NCBI RefSeq assembly: GCF_036373705.1
Contig: NC_089851.1
Coordinates: 52,116,812 to 52,180,811, forward strand
DNA: 64,000 nucleotides
Reading direction: 5' to 3'
Source: Amia ocellicauda
Lineage: Eukaryota > Chordata > Actinopteri > Amiiformes > Amiidae
Of this stretch, positions 10,515-20,915 are shown piece by piece. The notes below the pieces were generated by a model. That model made no database searches, was not told the origin of the DNA, and saw only the letters and a program-made list of their open reading frames with translations. Made by a program: the position numbers and the translations under genes. Positions within the stretch are counted from its first letter, which is position 1, and the number at the start of each line of letters is the position of its first letter.

Positions 10515-11594
10515 TTATTGCCATGCTGGAATACCCATCCACGACCCATTTACAATGCCCTGGCTGAGGGAAGGAGGTTCTCACCCAAGATTTGAGAGTA
10601 CATGGCCCTGTCCATCGTCCCTTTAATGCGGTGCCAGTCCCCTTAGCAGAAAAACACCCCCAAAGCATAATGTTTACACCTCCATGTTTGACGGTGGGGA
10701 TGGTGTTCTTGGGGTCATTCCTCCTCCTCCAAACATAGCAAATTGAGTTGATGCCAGAGAGCTCAATTTTGGTCTCATCTGACCACAACACTTTCACACA
10801 GTTCTCCTCTGAATCATTCAGATGTTCATTGGCAAACTTCAGACGGGCCTGTACATGTGCTTTCTTGAGCAGGGGGACCTTGCGGGCACTGCAGGATTTC
10901 ACGGTGTAGTGCGTTACCAATTGTTTTCTTGGTGACTATGGTCCCAGCTGCCTTGAGATCATTAACAAGATCCTCCCATGTAGTTCTGGGCTGATTCCTC
11001 ACCGTTCTCATGATCATTGAAACTCCATGAGGTGAGATCTGGCATGGAGCCCCAGACTGAGGGAGACTGACAGTTATTTTGTGTTTCTTCCATTTGCGAA
11101 TAATCACACCAACTGTTGTCACCTTCTCACCAAGCTGCTTGGCGATGGTCTTGTAGCCCATTCCAGCCTTGTGTAGGTCTACAATCTTGTCCCTGACATC
11201 CTTGGACAGCTCTTTGGTCTTGGCCATGGTGGAGAGTTTGGAATCTGATTGATTGATTGAGTCTGTGGACAGGTGTCTTTTATACAGGTAACAAACTGAG
11301 ATTAGGAGCACTCCCTTTAAGAGAGTGCTCCTAATCTCAGCTCGTTACCTGTATAAAAGACACCTGGGAGCCAGAAATCTTGCTGATTGCTAGGGGATCA
11401 AATACTTATTTCCCTCATTAACATGCAAATCAATTTATAACTTTTTTGAAATGCGTTTTTCTGGATTTTTTTGTTGTTATTCTGTCTCTCACTGTTAAAA
11501 TACACCTACCATTAAAATTATAGACTGATCATTTCTTTGTCAGTGGGCAAACGTACAAAATCAGCAGGGGATCAAATACTTTTTTCCCTCACTG
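10515..11594 (-). mobile_element. Tc1-like DNA transposon, copy B (truncated)
   Basis: Same family and orientation as copy A. It retains the right terminal repeat ending CCCTCACTG before TA at 11595, the palindrome, and the transposase from the start codon at 11226 to about the middle of the catalytic domain. The left part is missing: homology begins at the copy A equivalent of position 219. The coding region is in at least two frames (11226-10826 and 10920-10520), the second carrying [10 protein letters not shown] (first catalytic Asp) and [17 protein letters not shown]. Confidence 0.93.
11270..11366. repeat. Palindrome inside Tc1 copy B
   Basis: Counterpart of 986-1082, with arms of about 37 bp and better internal pairing. 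Confidence 0.9.
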
Positions 11595-11661
11595 TATGTG
11601 ATAAAGAGGTGTTTTTCACCCTTGCTTTAAGATGCATTACTATTTATGTACAGCACAATTA

Positions 11662-11841
11662 GGCTGGGATTAAATCTAAACTTTGACCCACCTGCTAATA
11701 GAAAACTACAGAACTGTACTCAGTTGCAGCTTCATTTTTAGTAAGATGCCATTCTCTTCTAATCATAAATGTAACCACTATGATGTACAGGTTTGTAGTT
11801 TGCTATTAGCGGGTGGGTCAAAGTTTTGATTTAATCCGGCC
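11662..11841. mobile_element. Probable MITE, copy 2
   Basis: About 180 bp with terminal inverted repeats of about 55 bp (GGCTGGGATTAAATCTAAAC at the left; the right end is its near complement, ending TTAATCCGGCC). TTA stands near both ends and could be the target duplication. Related to 2401-2730. Confidence 0.7.
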
Positions 11842-13335
11842 GTTAGTCAGATATCAATTCGTTATTTTAACTTTTTTTATGAAGGTGACCTGCCTGGTAT
11901 GACCTGAGTTATGGGGATAATGTTTCTATCTCTCACAAATTTAATAAGACAACTTTCCTGGTGTGGTCAGATCTCATTACTTGCCCAAATGTGCCCTGTG
12001 TAAACTTGTTGATGACTGACTCTTGACATTGATGCTTCTGTATCAGACAATCAGTAAAATGTTGGTATACCTCAGAGAAAGTTTTTCCAGCCATTGTGGA
12101 TTGTCAGCAAACCAGTGCTTTTTTCATGCTTTACAGCACAGTCTGGATGTAAATATATAATATTGACCACTGATGCCAACAATCACTCTGGGTCTTCCCA
12201 CCCCAGATGAGACTATCAGTGGCTGAGAACATCCATGTAAGCAGCGAAGTGTGAAATTGTTTTTCAACCTGCTCATAATGGTACTATCCTCAGGTTTCCA
12301 AATAAAGAATAGGTGGAGCTGAAAATACTTTGGTCAAAACAGCGAAACACTGTTCATTGGGAGACATACAGGATGCGATCCAGGCCACAGTCCCAAGGCT
12401 TCTAATTCTGTCTTCATCCACACCTTCCACTCTTGAGAACATCTCCAACCCTTGATTCCTTTATCAAAACTAATTGTGTGAGGAGAAGCAAATGATGACA
12501 CTTGTATGGAAGTAGGTGGTAGGGGTGTACCTTTAGGCAAAATATATGAATAATTTTTAGTCCAGACCACAAAGCTTGCACAGTACACAACTATTTTCTG
12601 TAATGGTGCGCTGGCAATGGCACTCACAGTCACAGACTCTGTACCTGCATAAAATATAAAATATCAGTATCTTTTTATAGTGTTTAATTTTTTTCTAAAC
12701 TGGTAATTATTTAGTGTAAAAGATTAAGAAAAATATGTATATAGTGACAGTACAGACAAAAACTTAGGTTTGTGAAACAACAAAAGCAATGAATTGTGTA
12801 TTTGTATGCATGTGCACATAATGGTGATTTCAGTACACTTATCAATGAAATGTAAATAGCATACCTTGTGCTTGACCAGATGGAGCCACTTCTGACACCA
12901 TTGATAACAGTGGTGATGTAGGCTTTACAGGTGGACTTATGTTTTAAAAACAAAGAAATGTTTCAAATGAAAGTTATGTTTATTAAGATTATGCAAGTAA
13001 TACATATTTACAATCTGACTGGCATACATCCTTGTTGGTAGTGTCACCTCCAGGTGGTCTTGATACTGTAGAATTAGATCGTTCTGAATGTATTAAAAAA
13101 AGTTTATTCATATTCTTACTGTGAAGCAGATTAATTGTTAGTGTTAGTATTAGTATGGCAATAACAATATTCCATGTTTAAAGTTTTTATCTTTGGTTGT
13201 GCCACCTTATTCACTAATAAGATCATTTCTATGTGAAATGAACATAGATAACTTGTTTCACTTTTGACTAGTTTCAAAATCAAAATAACATAATAAACGT
13301 TTACTTACAAGCTTGTGCAGTAAATTTAGATGGTG

Positions 13336-14161
13336 ATATATCTATCATTACCTTATCCAGGTATTCATGACCACTGACAGGTGAAGTGAATAACACTGAT
13401 AATCTCGTTATCATGGCACCTGTCAGTGGGTGGGATATATTAGGCAGCAAGTGAACATTTTGTCCTCAAAGTTGATGTGTTAGAAGCAGGAAAAATGGGC
13501 AAGCGTAAGGATCTGAGTGACTTTGACATGGGCCAAATTGTGATGGCTATACGACTGGGTCAGAGCATCTCCAAAACTGCAGCTCGGGTGTTCCCGGTTT
13601 GCAGTGGTCAGTATCTATCAAAAGTGGTCCTAGGAAGGAAAAGCAGTGAACCGGCGACAGGGTCATGGGTCGGCCAAGGCTCATTGATGCACGTGGGGAG
13701 TGAAGGCTGGCCCGTGTGGTCCGATCCAACAGAAAAAGTTAATGCTGGTTCTGATAGAAAGGTGTCGGAACACACAGTGCATCACAGTTTGTTGCGTATG
13801 GGGCTGCGTAGCCGCAGACTAGTCAGGGTGCCCATGCTGACCCCTGTCTACTGCCGAAAGTGCCTACAATGGGCACGTGAGCATCAGAACTGGACCACGG
13901 AGCAATGGAAAAAGGTGGCCTGGTCTGATGAATCACGAGTTCAGGGTGTTGACTAGGCCTCCAAATTCCCCAGATCTCAATCAAATCGAGCATCTGTGGT
14001 ATGTGCTGGACAAACAAATCTGATCCATGGAGGCCCCACCTCGCAACTTACTGGACTTACAGGAGTCCATGCCTCGACAGGTCAGGGCTGTTTTGGTGGA
14101 AAAAGGGGGACCTACACAATATTAGGCAGGTGGTCATAATGTTATGGCTGATTGGTGTATA
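13336..14161 (+). mobile_element. Tc1-like transposon, internally deleted
   Basis: The right end (GTCATAATGTTATGGCTGA, then GGTGTATA near 14160) is a clear Tc1 terminal repeat. The left end, just before GACCACTGACAGGTGAAGTG at 13369, is degraded. The transposase lacks about 450 bp of its catalytic region. It interrupts the DUF6729-like gene, so it is younger than that gene. A second fragment of this family is at 4229-4658. Confidence 0.9.
13477..13956 (+). pseudogene. Tc1 transposase with catalytic core deleted
   Basis: 159 aa open stretch. The N-terminal HTH region begins at [20 protein letters not shown] region of about residues 40-95 is scrambled by frame changes ([13 protein letters not shown] in the wrong frame), then the family sequence returns with [42 protein letters not shown] (first catalytic Asp in WSDES). 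Immediately after, an internal deletion joins to the region before the C-terminal catalytic Glu and a TAG stop follows. Further downstream NQIEHLWYVLDKQI is still readable (14000 region). Non-functional. Confidence 0.9.
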
Positions 14162-15789
14162 TCTAGTAAATAGAAAATATTTAAGTATTTAATTTTTGTT
14201 TTTAACTTCATGACATTCGTTACTACTTGAAGTAGTGAAGTAATTACATGCCTGGTTCTTGTGGGGGAGGCACAGACACTGTTGAGGGAACAGAAACAGC
14301 CCGAGGGGGCACAGACACCATCGAGGGAACAGAAACAGCCCCAAGTAGCACAGACACTGTTGAGGTAGCTCTAGAAAAAAGATCCCTTTTCCTCTGCAAG
14401 TAACTTTGTAGCTTATGCATTTTTGTCCCCGGTACACATTTTCTGCTGAGAATAAATGCAGCATAACCATCGGCTTCGCTTTATCGAAATCTCTCTCCAG
14501 GTGTCTTCAGCGCGCACCCCAAATCCAACAAGATTGTCATCTTCAGATTTCTCAGGTCCCATTGGCACATCTTTCTTGTGCGTTTCAAATTTCAGAAGAT
14601 CCTCAATTTTGTTGTGGCTCAGTGCATAATCAATGAATGACATTAAACTGTCCTTACTGTGTCCTTGTGAAGAAGGAAACCTTTAGCTGTTTCCTCCTGT
14701 ACATTTGTGATCAGGTACATGGTGTAACCGACATCATTTTCCAGAAGCCATCTGAATGATTTCCCCTAATATCAGCCAAAGTCGGCGCAGTTGGTCTTTG
14801 AGACCGTTTTGGATCACGTGCGGAACAGACCAGGGAGGCGCCAACCATGACTCATTTCAAAAAGGGCAAAAGGAGCACTGTTTTTATTGTTTGAGTATTT
14901 TACATTACGAAAATTAAACATACAAAGTTTTAATACTCATGATTAAAAACTGTTTTTAAAAAACAATTCTAAAATCATTTCTGAAACTTTTAAAATCCTT
15001 AAAAGTTTTAAACAGAACAAGTGAATTCAAAAGTGTGTTCAATATCAAAACAATTTGTATTAAATATGGCAAACTGCCAAAATAGCTATAATGAAAAAAA
15101 AAACATCTGATGTGTTGTTTTAAAACGGTAAATGCATTAGACAAAATAAAGAACAAAACATGTTTCTAAAGCAATACAAAACAGTCTAATACATCTTTTT
15201 CTAATTTTAAAAACAGTCAGCACATCAGACAAACCATAAACATAAAAAAAAACTCAAAACCCTGTGATTTAAAACCATTTAAAACAAAGACCATAATCAG
15301 TCTTTATAAAATTAAAATCAACAATCCTGCAGAGGAGGCCCTCACAGTCCTGATAGAGATGTTCTTTCTATGCTTCCCAGTGCTGATGCTCCACTCCGGA
15401 CCGGTTCCTGTCTCTGCTGTGCTAACTCCTCTCCGCAGGCCATGGTTGCCTCGCCGGCATCCTCAATCTGTGTGGATGGTGCCTAGGCGCTGGCGCCTCG
15501 GCTCCTCACAGACCTGCAGAGAGAGAGAGAGACAGAGAACCAGTCTGGGTGCACATGGGAAGATTCACTCACGTCTGTACTCCTGAGACCAGCGTGTCAA
15601 GTCGGACTCTGCTCCTGAGGAGCAGCCCTGAGGTGGGGGCCCAAGGACCCCTGGACCAGACTTATTAGGAGGAGGAGTGCCTTTTACCCCCCCCCTCACC
15701 ACCTTTGATCTTCTTAACAAGAGGGATGGGGTAGTTGGGGTATCTCTTCCCCTCTCTCTTCCTCTCCTTTGGCTGTCTGGCCAACTCCT

Positions 15790-15955
15790 CCTCTGTCATG
15801 GAGGCTTTGGCCCCTAACATCGAATCCTGGGTGGGGCAGTGCAGTTGTACCCTTGAGCAAGGTACTTCACTTAGATTGCACCAGTAAAATGCCCAGCTGT
15901 ATAAATGGGTACAAATGTAAGTCGCCCTGGATAAGATTGTCAGCTAAATGACAAA

Positions 15956-16014
<59 letters not shown>

Positions 16015-17330
16015 CAGGGACCCCTGGGTGAGACCGTGGCCCTGCCGCTCCTCTATCCCCCTTCTCCGAGGTGGCTAGAGGAGGCACCCTTCTGTGCTGG
16101 CGGTTTCGACACCTGTGTGCGCCGATATTCCTGTCCTTTGCCTTTCTTTCTATACGAGCCAGCACCTGATCTAATTCACCCTCCAGCTACAACGGTTCCA
16201 GGGCTTTCTTTCTCACCTGCCTGTCGCAGCTGGAGGGAGGGCTGGCTCTCTTCTGCAAGACGGTCTCACCTACACTATCTTTCGACCCGGTTCCCGAGGC
16301 TCTGCTCTCCACTCTCACACATGGAGGAGCGGTGGGTCTGGTTTTCTTTTCAGTGGTTTTCAGGGGGCTGGTCCACCAAGGCAGGGCCCGATGTTCCGTT
16401 TTTGCTGGAGGAGGGAGTGGAACTTCTGCCTCGGCTCCAGCGAGGGGTGGGCCGGGGGGAGCTCGACTATCTTGGGCTGCCTCCAGAGAGGAGACATTAT
16501 TTCTCCTCTCTGTCCACCACTTTTCTCTTTTTATTGCTCACCTTCACCCAACCCCCCCCTTCTGACTGTTACCCCTTTCTCTTAAGTGGTTCCTTTGGGG
16601 TAGGGGGAGGTTCTGGAGCCAGGTCATATATCTGTTCTTCTTCTCCCTCTCCCTCCTCCTCCCGCGCCGGGCCTCCCTCATGTTCCGGCTCAGGGTCCAG
16701 AATGGAATCGTGAGAAGGGAGACCCAACTCTATTTGTGTACGACTGGAGGCAGTTCTTATAGATATGGCCCCCCACAGCTGCAGAGGTAGTAGAGTAACT
16801 TTTCTCTGCAGGCGTGTGTCTGGTGACCTCCTCTACACTTACACGTGCACTGGGCAACAACGGGGTCTCGGCCCTGACACCGCCTGCAGAGTTTTGGCAT
16901 CCCATCATAGTAGACCAGCCCCCTAGCTTCTCTGATCTGTATAGTATTGGGGAGGTGGCAGACCTTCTCTGGATTCTCCACGCTCCGCCTCAATCGAATC
17001 CGGCACTGCCACATTCCCCCCACACACCGTCCACATCCAACATCCAACTATTCGAGTGGAGAGCTCACTGAACCTCTCAAGCCAGATCTTCACGTCCTTG
17101 CCTGAGACCATCTCACAGAAAAATTGCACAGTCACTATTCTATAGCAAATATCCGACAGGATTATCATCGCAAAACCCGCCAGCTCCCTGTATTTCTCCC
17201 TTCTATACACGCTGTAGCACTCCTCTAGCAAATCATGGTTGACAAAGCTTACCTCGAAGAAGTCTTTGTCTTTATGCGGCAGCTTCACCAGCAAAGCCCA
17301 TACCTTTTTGCAGGACCTCCCTGCTGAACT
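15790..17330 (-). pseudogene. Tx1-like LINE ORF1 (CCHC zinc-knuckle protein)
   Basis: Recognisable from about 17294: LPHKDKDFFEVSFVNHDLLEECY, VTVQFFCEMVSGKDVKIWLE, then RLRRSVENPEKVCHLPNTIQ and YYDGMPKLCRRCQG leading into a row of Cys/His knuckles (CRRCQGRDPVVAQCTCKCRGGH, with CREKLLYYLCSCGG). This order is typical of ORF1 in fish Tx1-type LINEs, related in layout to ZCCHC3-like gene models. The C-terminal part is acidic then basic (EEEGEGEEEQIYDLAPEP; KKRKVVDREEK). Several frame changes are present. The expected role is nucleic-acid chaperoning of the element RNA. Confidence 0.78.
15826..16014 (+). mobile_element. SINE 3' part with (AAT)n tail
   Basis: Contains ACCCTTGAGCAAGGTACTT, GTATAAATGGGTACAAATG and GTCGCCCTGGATAAG, the 3' half of a common fish SINE, ending in a long ATA/AAT repeat (15955-16012). 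The 5' head is not recognisable. A related tail lies at 52761-52812. Confidence 0.8.
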
Positions 17331-17763
17331 GGAGTCTTGACATCCGCTTGTCTCCTAAACTAAACAAAGGAACAGAAAACTAGAGGTAGGTCTCCTGCTG
17401 GTGGTGGAGGTTCCAGTGGATTGATGTCAGTGAAAAGGTCTGACTGGAGTCACTGCTCCAGTGGGCTGCGCTGCTTCCCGCTGAGACCTGGTCCTGGTAT
17501 CCCGTGGGGTGCTGCCTTCATGAAGCCTGCTCTTCGGTCCCACTGGTCCAGGCAGGACCTTCAGATGGTTCATCCTCAGCTGGGCCTCCCTCGCACCGGA
17601 ACAGGAACACCGCTGGATCAGGAACTCCAAAGGATTCTGGGTCGCCGCCACACTGCCTCTGCTGAAAAAAAAAAGACAAATGCCAATCTCTGCAAAGTCT
17701 ACTCCATGTCCTCCTTCAGGTGGTGAAGAGAAACCCAATTCCAAGATAAAGGAGCACTGGCTA

Positions 17764-17846
17764 TGTCAAAAGCAGGAATCAAACCCATGCCTCTAGGGGA
17801 AACTACAACCTAACCACAGCACCTTCGACCACTTGGCCATCCTGAC
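17764..17846 (-). pseudogene. tRNA-Leu-like sequence (TAG in anticodon position)
   Basis: Full 83-nt length on the minus strand: begins GTCAGGATGGCC and ends TTTTGACA, with a type II variable arm. The anticodon loop reads GTTAGGT, so the anticodon would be TAG instead of CAG. The B box is GGTTTGATTCC, lacking the usual C56. The anticodon stem is held only by wobble pairs. Probably a decayed copy of the tRNA-Leu(CAG) at 41775. Its upstream flank matches those at 20785 and 41775 in inverted orientation. Confidence 0.8.
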
Positions 17847-17958
17847 CACCCGGGAGGGTGCTAGCAAAATGAGTAGCAGTCAAGGACTGCCTTCCGGAGC
17901 TTGAGCTGACTGAAGGACACTCACAATGTGGAATAAAGCAGGCAGGGGAGGCAGCGAT

Positions 17959-18036
17959 GCTGCCCTCAACTTTTAGAACTGGAAAAAGACGTGGCGGAAG
18001 ATATGGGGGCTGCAAGGGCAGCTCCTCATTAGAATA
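17959..18036. repeat. 78-bp direct repeat, left copy
   Basis: Pairs with 18631-18708 with one difference. Ends with the first 14 nt of a tRNA-Asp (TCCTCATTAGAATA). Together they bracket the LINE fragment and look like a long target-site duplication. Confidence 0.9.
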
Positions 18037-18630
18037 CTATTTTATTGTATTTAGTATTTTACATTTACATAAAAACAATTAAATTTTTTAATACTTATGA
18101 TTAAAATCTTTAAAAATCAATTCTTAAAATCACTTAAAAAAATTTAAAATCTTTGTGATTTTAACGAAAAACAAAACAATTAACTTAAAATAAACGTGCA
18201 CAAAACAACAAAACAAACGTGATTAAAGCAAAACTGCTCACCAACATAAAAGTCAAATACATTGAAAATAACTGAAAATGCATTGGACAAAATAAAAAAA
18301 ACAATTAAAAAGGTAAAAATAAAAAACAAACAAAAAAGGTCCAATGCATTTAAAATTAAATCCAAAACAGTCAATGTATTTGACAAAAGAATATAACAAA
18401 ACTAAACCAAAAAACCCCTAAAACAATTAGTGGTTTAAAAACAACTAAATCTTTAAAAACAATTAAGATTCATTTTTAAAATCGTTTTAAAAACAATCAT
18501 CCATAAATTAATTAAAAGATCTTGGACTCGGGCTCCAGCAGGGGGAACTGACCGTCCCCGGAGGTGGGTCCCATCATGGGATCCTGAGCTCCCCCAGATC
18601 TTGTATGTGCCAGTTCTTATAGGCTTATAG
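18037..18630 (-). mobile_element. Tx1-like LINE 3'-end fragment in a tRNA-Asp gene
   Basis: The AT-rich part (18037-18520) is homologous to 14872-15340, so this is the 3' end of the same LINE family, minus orientation, with about 100 bp of GC-richer sequence at its 5' side. The outer borders are exactly the 78-bp direct repeats. The 3' junction splits the D-arm of a tRNA-Asp sequence. Confidence 0.75.
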
Positions 18631-18708
18631 GCTGCCCTCAACTTTTAGAACTGGAAAAAGACATGGCGGAAGATATGGGGGCTGCAAGGGCAGCTCCTCA
18701 TTAGAATA
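18631..18708. repeat. 78-bp direct repeat, right copy
   Basis: Right partner of 17959-18036. Here it runs on into the remainder of the tRNA-Asp sequence. Confidence 0.9.
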
Positions 18709-18766
18709 GCGTTGAGTATCCCTGCCTGTCATGCGGGAGACTGGGGTTTGATTTCCCGATAGCAGG
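18695..18766 (+). pseudogene. tRNA-Asp-like sequence (GTC)
   Basis: Reads TCCTCATTAGAATAGCGTTG and CCTGCCTGTCATGCGGGAG with anticodon GTC in loop CTGTCAT. The T-arm is GGGTTTGATTTCC, with a weakened B box, and the 3' acceptor strand does not pair well with TCCTCAT. Decayed copy of the gene seen best, though truncated, at 41527-41570. Confidence 0.8.
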
Positions 18767-19289
18767 CTCCTTCTCTGGTTTTGCTTCCCCCACCTAGGGG
18801 GGGAAGCCTACACAAAGGACTTGGGAACAAGAAAGAAATGTCACCCCAATGACCAGAGAAAGGAGGAAGAGCAAGAGCAACACAATAATTCCAATAGATT
18901 CCAATCTCTATATGTAGATTTATATATTATAAAGTCATAGAGCGAGAGAGAGAGATTGCAAAAAAATGTGTGAGAGAAACAGATTTTACGAATGGGGGCC
19001 AACAAGCCTTAGGGGGGCTGGCACTATTCTTTGGCGTCATAGTCAGCAGGATTCAAACCTGCACGGGGAGACTTCAATGGATAACTAGTCCATAGCGGGG
19101 GATGTGGAGAAGCAGGTGTATCCCGATGAGGAAGGGACAGGGAGCAGATCGCTTTACAGATCAAGAAGGATATAGGATTAAAAGCGTCTGCTAAACCTAC
19201 TTAAAATGATGGACGGGGGTGCTTGACTTATTTTTTTCTGCTGTCTGTTTTCTTTGTGTGTGTTACTCACTCTACTTCTATAATGGACA
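18767..19289. other. tRNA-Asp flank and unassigned sequence
   Basis: 18790-18860 matches, inverted, the sequence flanking the tRNA-Asp copy at 20521-20587, so it belongs to the duplicated tRNA unit. The rest has no recognised gene except the tRNA-Ser remnant at 19038-19096. Confidence 0.6.
19038..19096 (-). pseudogene. tRNA-Ser remnant
   Basis: The minus strand reads ATGGACTAGTTATCCATT, CCCCGTGCAGGTTTGAATCC and TGCTGACTATG, matching the anticodon arm, variable arm, T-arm and 3' acceptor of a tRNA-Ser. The anticodon loop has CTAGTTA where Ser(AGA) would have CTAGAAA. The 5' third is missing. Confidence 0.7.
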
Positions 19290-20450
19290 CAATTAAAGTA
19301 TGAATGGATGCGTTAAAGAGAGCGGCTGTGTTTTAGTATGTCAAGCAGAAATGCCTGTCCGTGATCTTTTTAGATGCAGATGCACACAGAGCACGCTAGA
19401 GGGGGAGTGGGTCAGGAATTGGAAAGGCGAGATTTGTTTTAGTCATGGGTCAAGACAGAGTGCAGGAGTTACAGTTTTATTTTCAGGGCATTTTAGATTA
19501 GTTTCTGTTTTAATGACTGAGGTGGTGGAAGGACGCCTGCTTGTTGTCAAGGCAGTAGTTGAGAGACGATTGTTTGTTTTTATAAATGTATATGCACCAA
19601 AAAATGGCAGGGAGAGAGTGGGGGGGTTAAAACAGCTTGACAATGACAATTATTGATTTTAATTGCACCCTGCATGACAAACTTGACAGGAACCACACTG
19701 AGCCGCACTCCCAGTCTGCCAGGGAGATGAGGGGGCTGCAGGAGAGGCATGACCTGCAGGATGTGTGGAGGAGTTTGTATTTGGCACGCTGCAGGTGGAC
19801 AGTGCAATGTCCCTGATGGACATTAGCAGGCTGGCAGCAGGCAACCTTCCTGGGTTCTACCGCAGTGTGTTGAGGGCCTGGCAGCTGCTCACAGCCTGAC
19901 ATGTGTACAGCTCCCTCATCCTGCACTGGCTGCTCCAGATGCCCATCATCTGGACCGGGGTGTTCCAGCTGCATGATCTGCTGGCTGGAGGATTGTGGAC
20001 AGCCTGGAAGGGAAAATGGGTGTGCGCTCCCTGCGCTGGACAGGTATTCTGCTCGGCCGAGGCCGGTGCCACCCTGCCTTCTGAAGGGAAACTGCTGCTG
20101 AGGGAGTGTTTCCTCCAGCTCCAGACCCCAGAGCCCCTGTTCAAGTTCCCCAATTTGCTGGTTTCCCCCTTCCCTGAGGTATGATGGAGGCCTCTCAGGG
20201 ACCCTGTTGAGGAGGGGTCCGCAGGAGTTGTCCCTGGATGGGGCCTGTGTGAAGGCCCGGCACCAAACGCAGCTCTTGCCGCTAACTGACATGCCCTGGA
20301 GGGACAGGCTGGGGGGGAGGAGGGGAAGGGGGAGCCAGTATGGCACAGTGTGTATCAGCCACTGCTGAAAAGAGAGCTTGGGATCTGCAGTGGAGAGTGC
20401 TCCACGTTATCATTGCCATCAAGTACTTCCTGTTGCTAATTAACGTTGCA
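19290..20450 (+). pseudogene. Tx1-like LINE ORF2 pieces
   Basis: The first part (to about 19780) is the endonuclease: WKGEICFSHGSRQSAGVTVL, FVFINVYAPKNGRERVGG, then after a frame change FNCTLHDKLDRNHTEPH and ERHDLQDVWRSLY. Then a large internal deletion removes the reverse transcriptase core, and the sequence continues as the C-terminal region, with GFYRSVLRAWQLL and LHDLLAGGLWTAW. Plus orientation, opposite to the two minus-strand LINE pieces at 14872-18630. It lies between inverted tRNA-Asp/Leu units. Confidence 0.8.
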
Positions 20451-20520
20451 CAGTGTGACATCAGTTTGCACACCTTTCTCTTTCTTGTTCTCAAGTCCTT
20501 TGTGTAGGCTTCCCCCACCA

Positions 20521-20587
20521 CTCCCCGGAATCAATCCCCGGTCTCCCGCAAGACAGGTAGACATACTCACCACTATACTAATGAGGA
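20521..20587 (-). pseudogene. tRNA-Asp-like sequence, T-arm damaged
   Basis: The minus strand begins TCCTCATTAGTATAGTGGTG with a D-arm of good quality and an anticodon loop CTGTCTT (GTC). About five bases are missing between the T-arm and acceptor 3' strand. Inverted relative to the copy at 18695. Confidence 0.82.
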
Positions 20588-20784
20588 GCTGCCCCTGGTG
20601 CCCCTGCTGCCCCCACATCTTCCGCCACGTCCTTTTACGGTTCTAAATTTGTCAGAGCAAGGTGAGGGCAGCATCCCTGCCTCACCTGCCTACTTTATTC
20701 CACCTTGTGAGTGTCCTTCGGTCAGCTCAGGCTGCGGAAGGCAATCCTGGACCACTACTCGCATTCCTAGTACCCTGCCGAGTG

Positions 20785-20860
20785 GTCAGGATGTCCGAGC
20801 AGTCTAAGAGGCTGCGTTCATGTTGCAGTCTCCTCTGGAGTTCAAGTCCCACTTCTGACA
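20785..20860 (+). pseudogene. tRNA-Leu-like sequence, variable/T-arm deletion
   Basis: Begins GTCAGGATGTCCGAGCAGTC and ends ACTTCTGACA, but is 76 nt rather than 83. Part of the T-stem is lost (GGAGTTCAAGTCC). The anticodon loop has TTCATGT, so the CAG anticodon is changed. Same spacer to tRNA-Asp as at 41571-41774. Confidence 0.82.
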
Positions 20861-20915
20861 TATCCAGTGTTCCTTTTGCCCTTCTTCAAACGTGTCAGCA
20901 GGAGCACCTTTGTCT

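Larger units (their letters stand above)
11885..14800 (-). pseudogene. Decayed multi-exon gene, DUF6729-like
   Basis: Minus-strand coding pieces run from about 14800 to 11885. The 5' part (14790-14380) reads VGYTMYLITNVQEET, then GFGVRAEDTWREIS and GTKMHKLQSYL. A short tandem repeat (14271-14365, VSVPSTVSVPP) follows. Small exons have plausible splice sites: a donor near 13308 (CTT|GTAAGT), an exon ending near 12862 (AAG|GTATGC) and an acceptor near 12649 (TTTTATGCAG). The last part (12648-11885) holds GVGRPRVIVGISGQYYIF and KKHWFADNPQWLEKL, which resemble proteins I associate with DUF6729, common in fish repeat-encoded gene models. Stops and frame changes occur, and a Tc1 (13336-14161) interrupts it. 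Host origin versus mobile-element cargo is open. Confidence 0.5.
14872..17735 (-). mobile_element. Tx1-like LINE, ORF2 deleted
   Basis: Minus-strand element: a 5' leader (about 17735-17340), ORF1 with CCHC knuckles (about 17330-15790), then an AT-rich 3' region (15340-14872) rich in T and A runs. This 3' region matches 18037-18520, identifying both as ends of one family. ORF2 (endonuclease and reverse transcriptase) is absent. A SINE tail sits at 15826-16014. The other strand of the same family supplies ORF2 pieces at 19290-20450. Confidence 0.8.

Noticed and set aside
16036-16713. 225-aa plus-strand open frame rich in Pro/Ser
   Set aside because: It is the antisense of the Tx1-like ORF1 C-terminal region.
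19627-20346. 239-aa minus-strand open frame
   Set aside because: Antisense of the Tx1-like ORF2 pieces, whose plus-strand motifs are clear.
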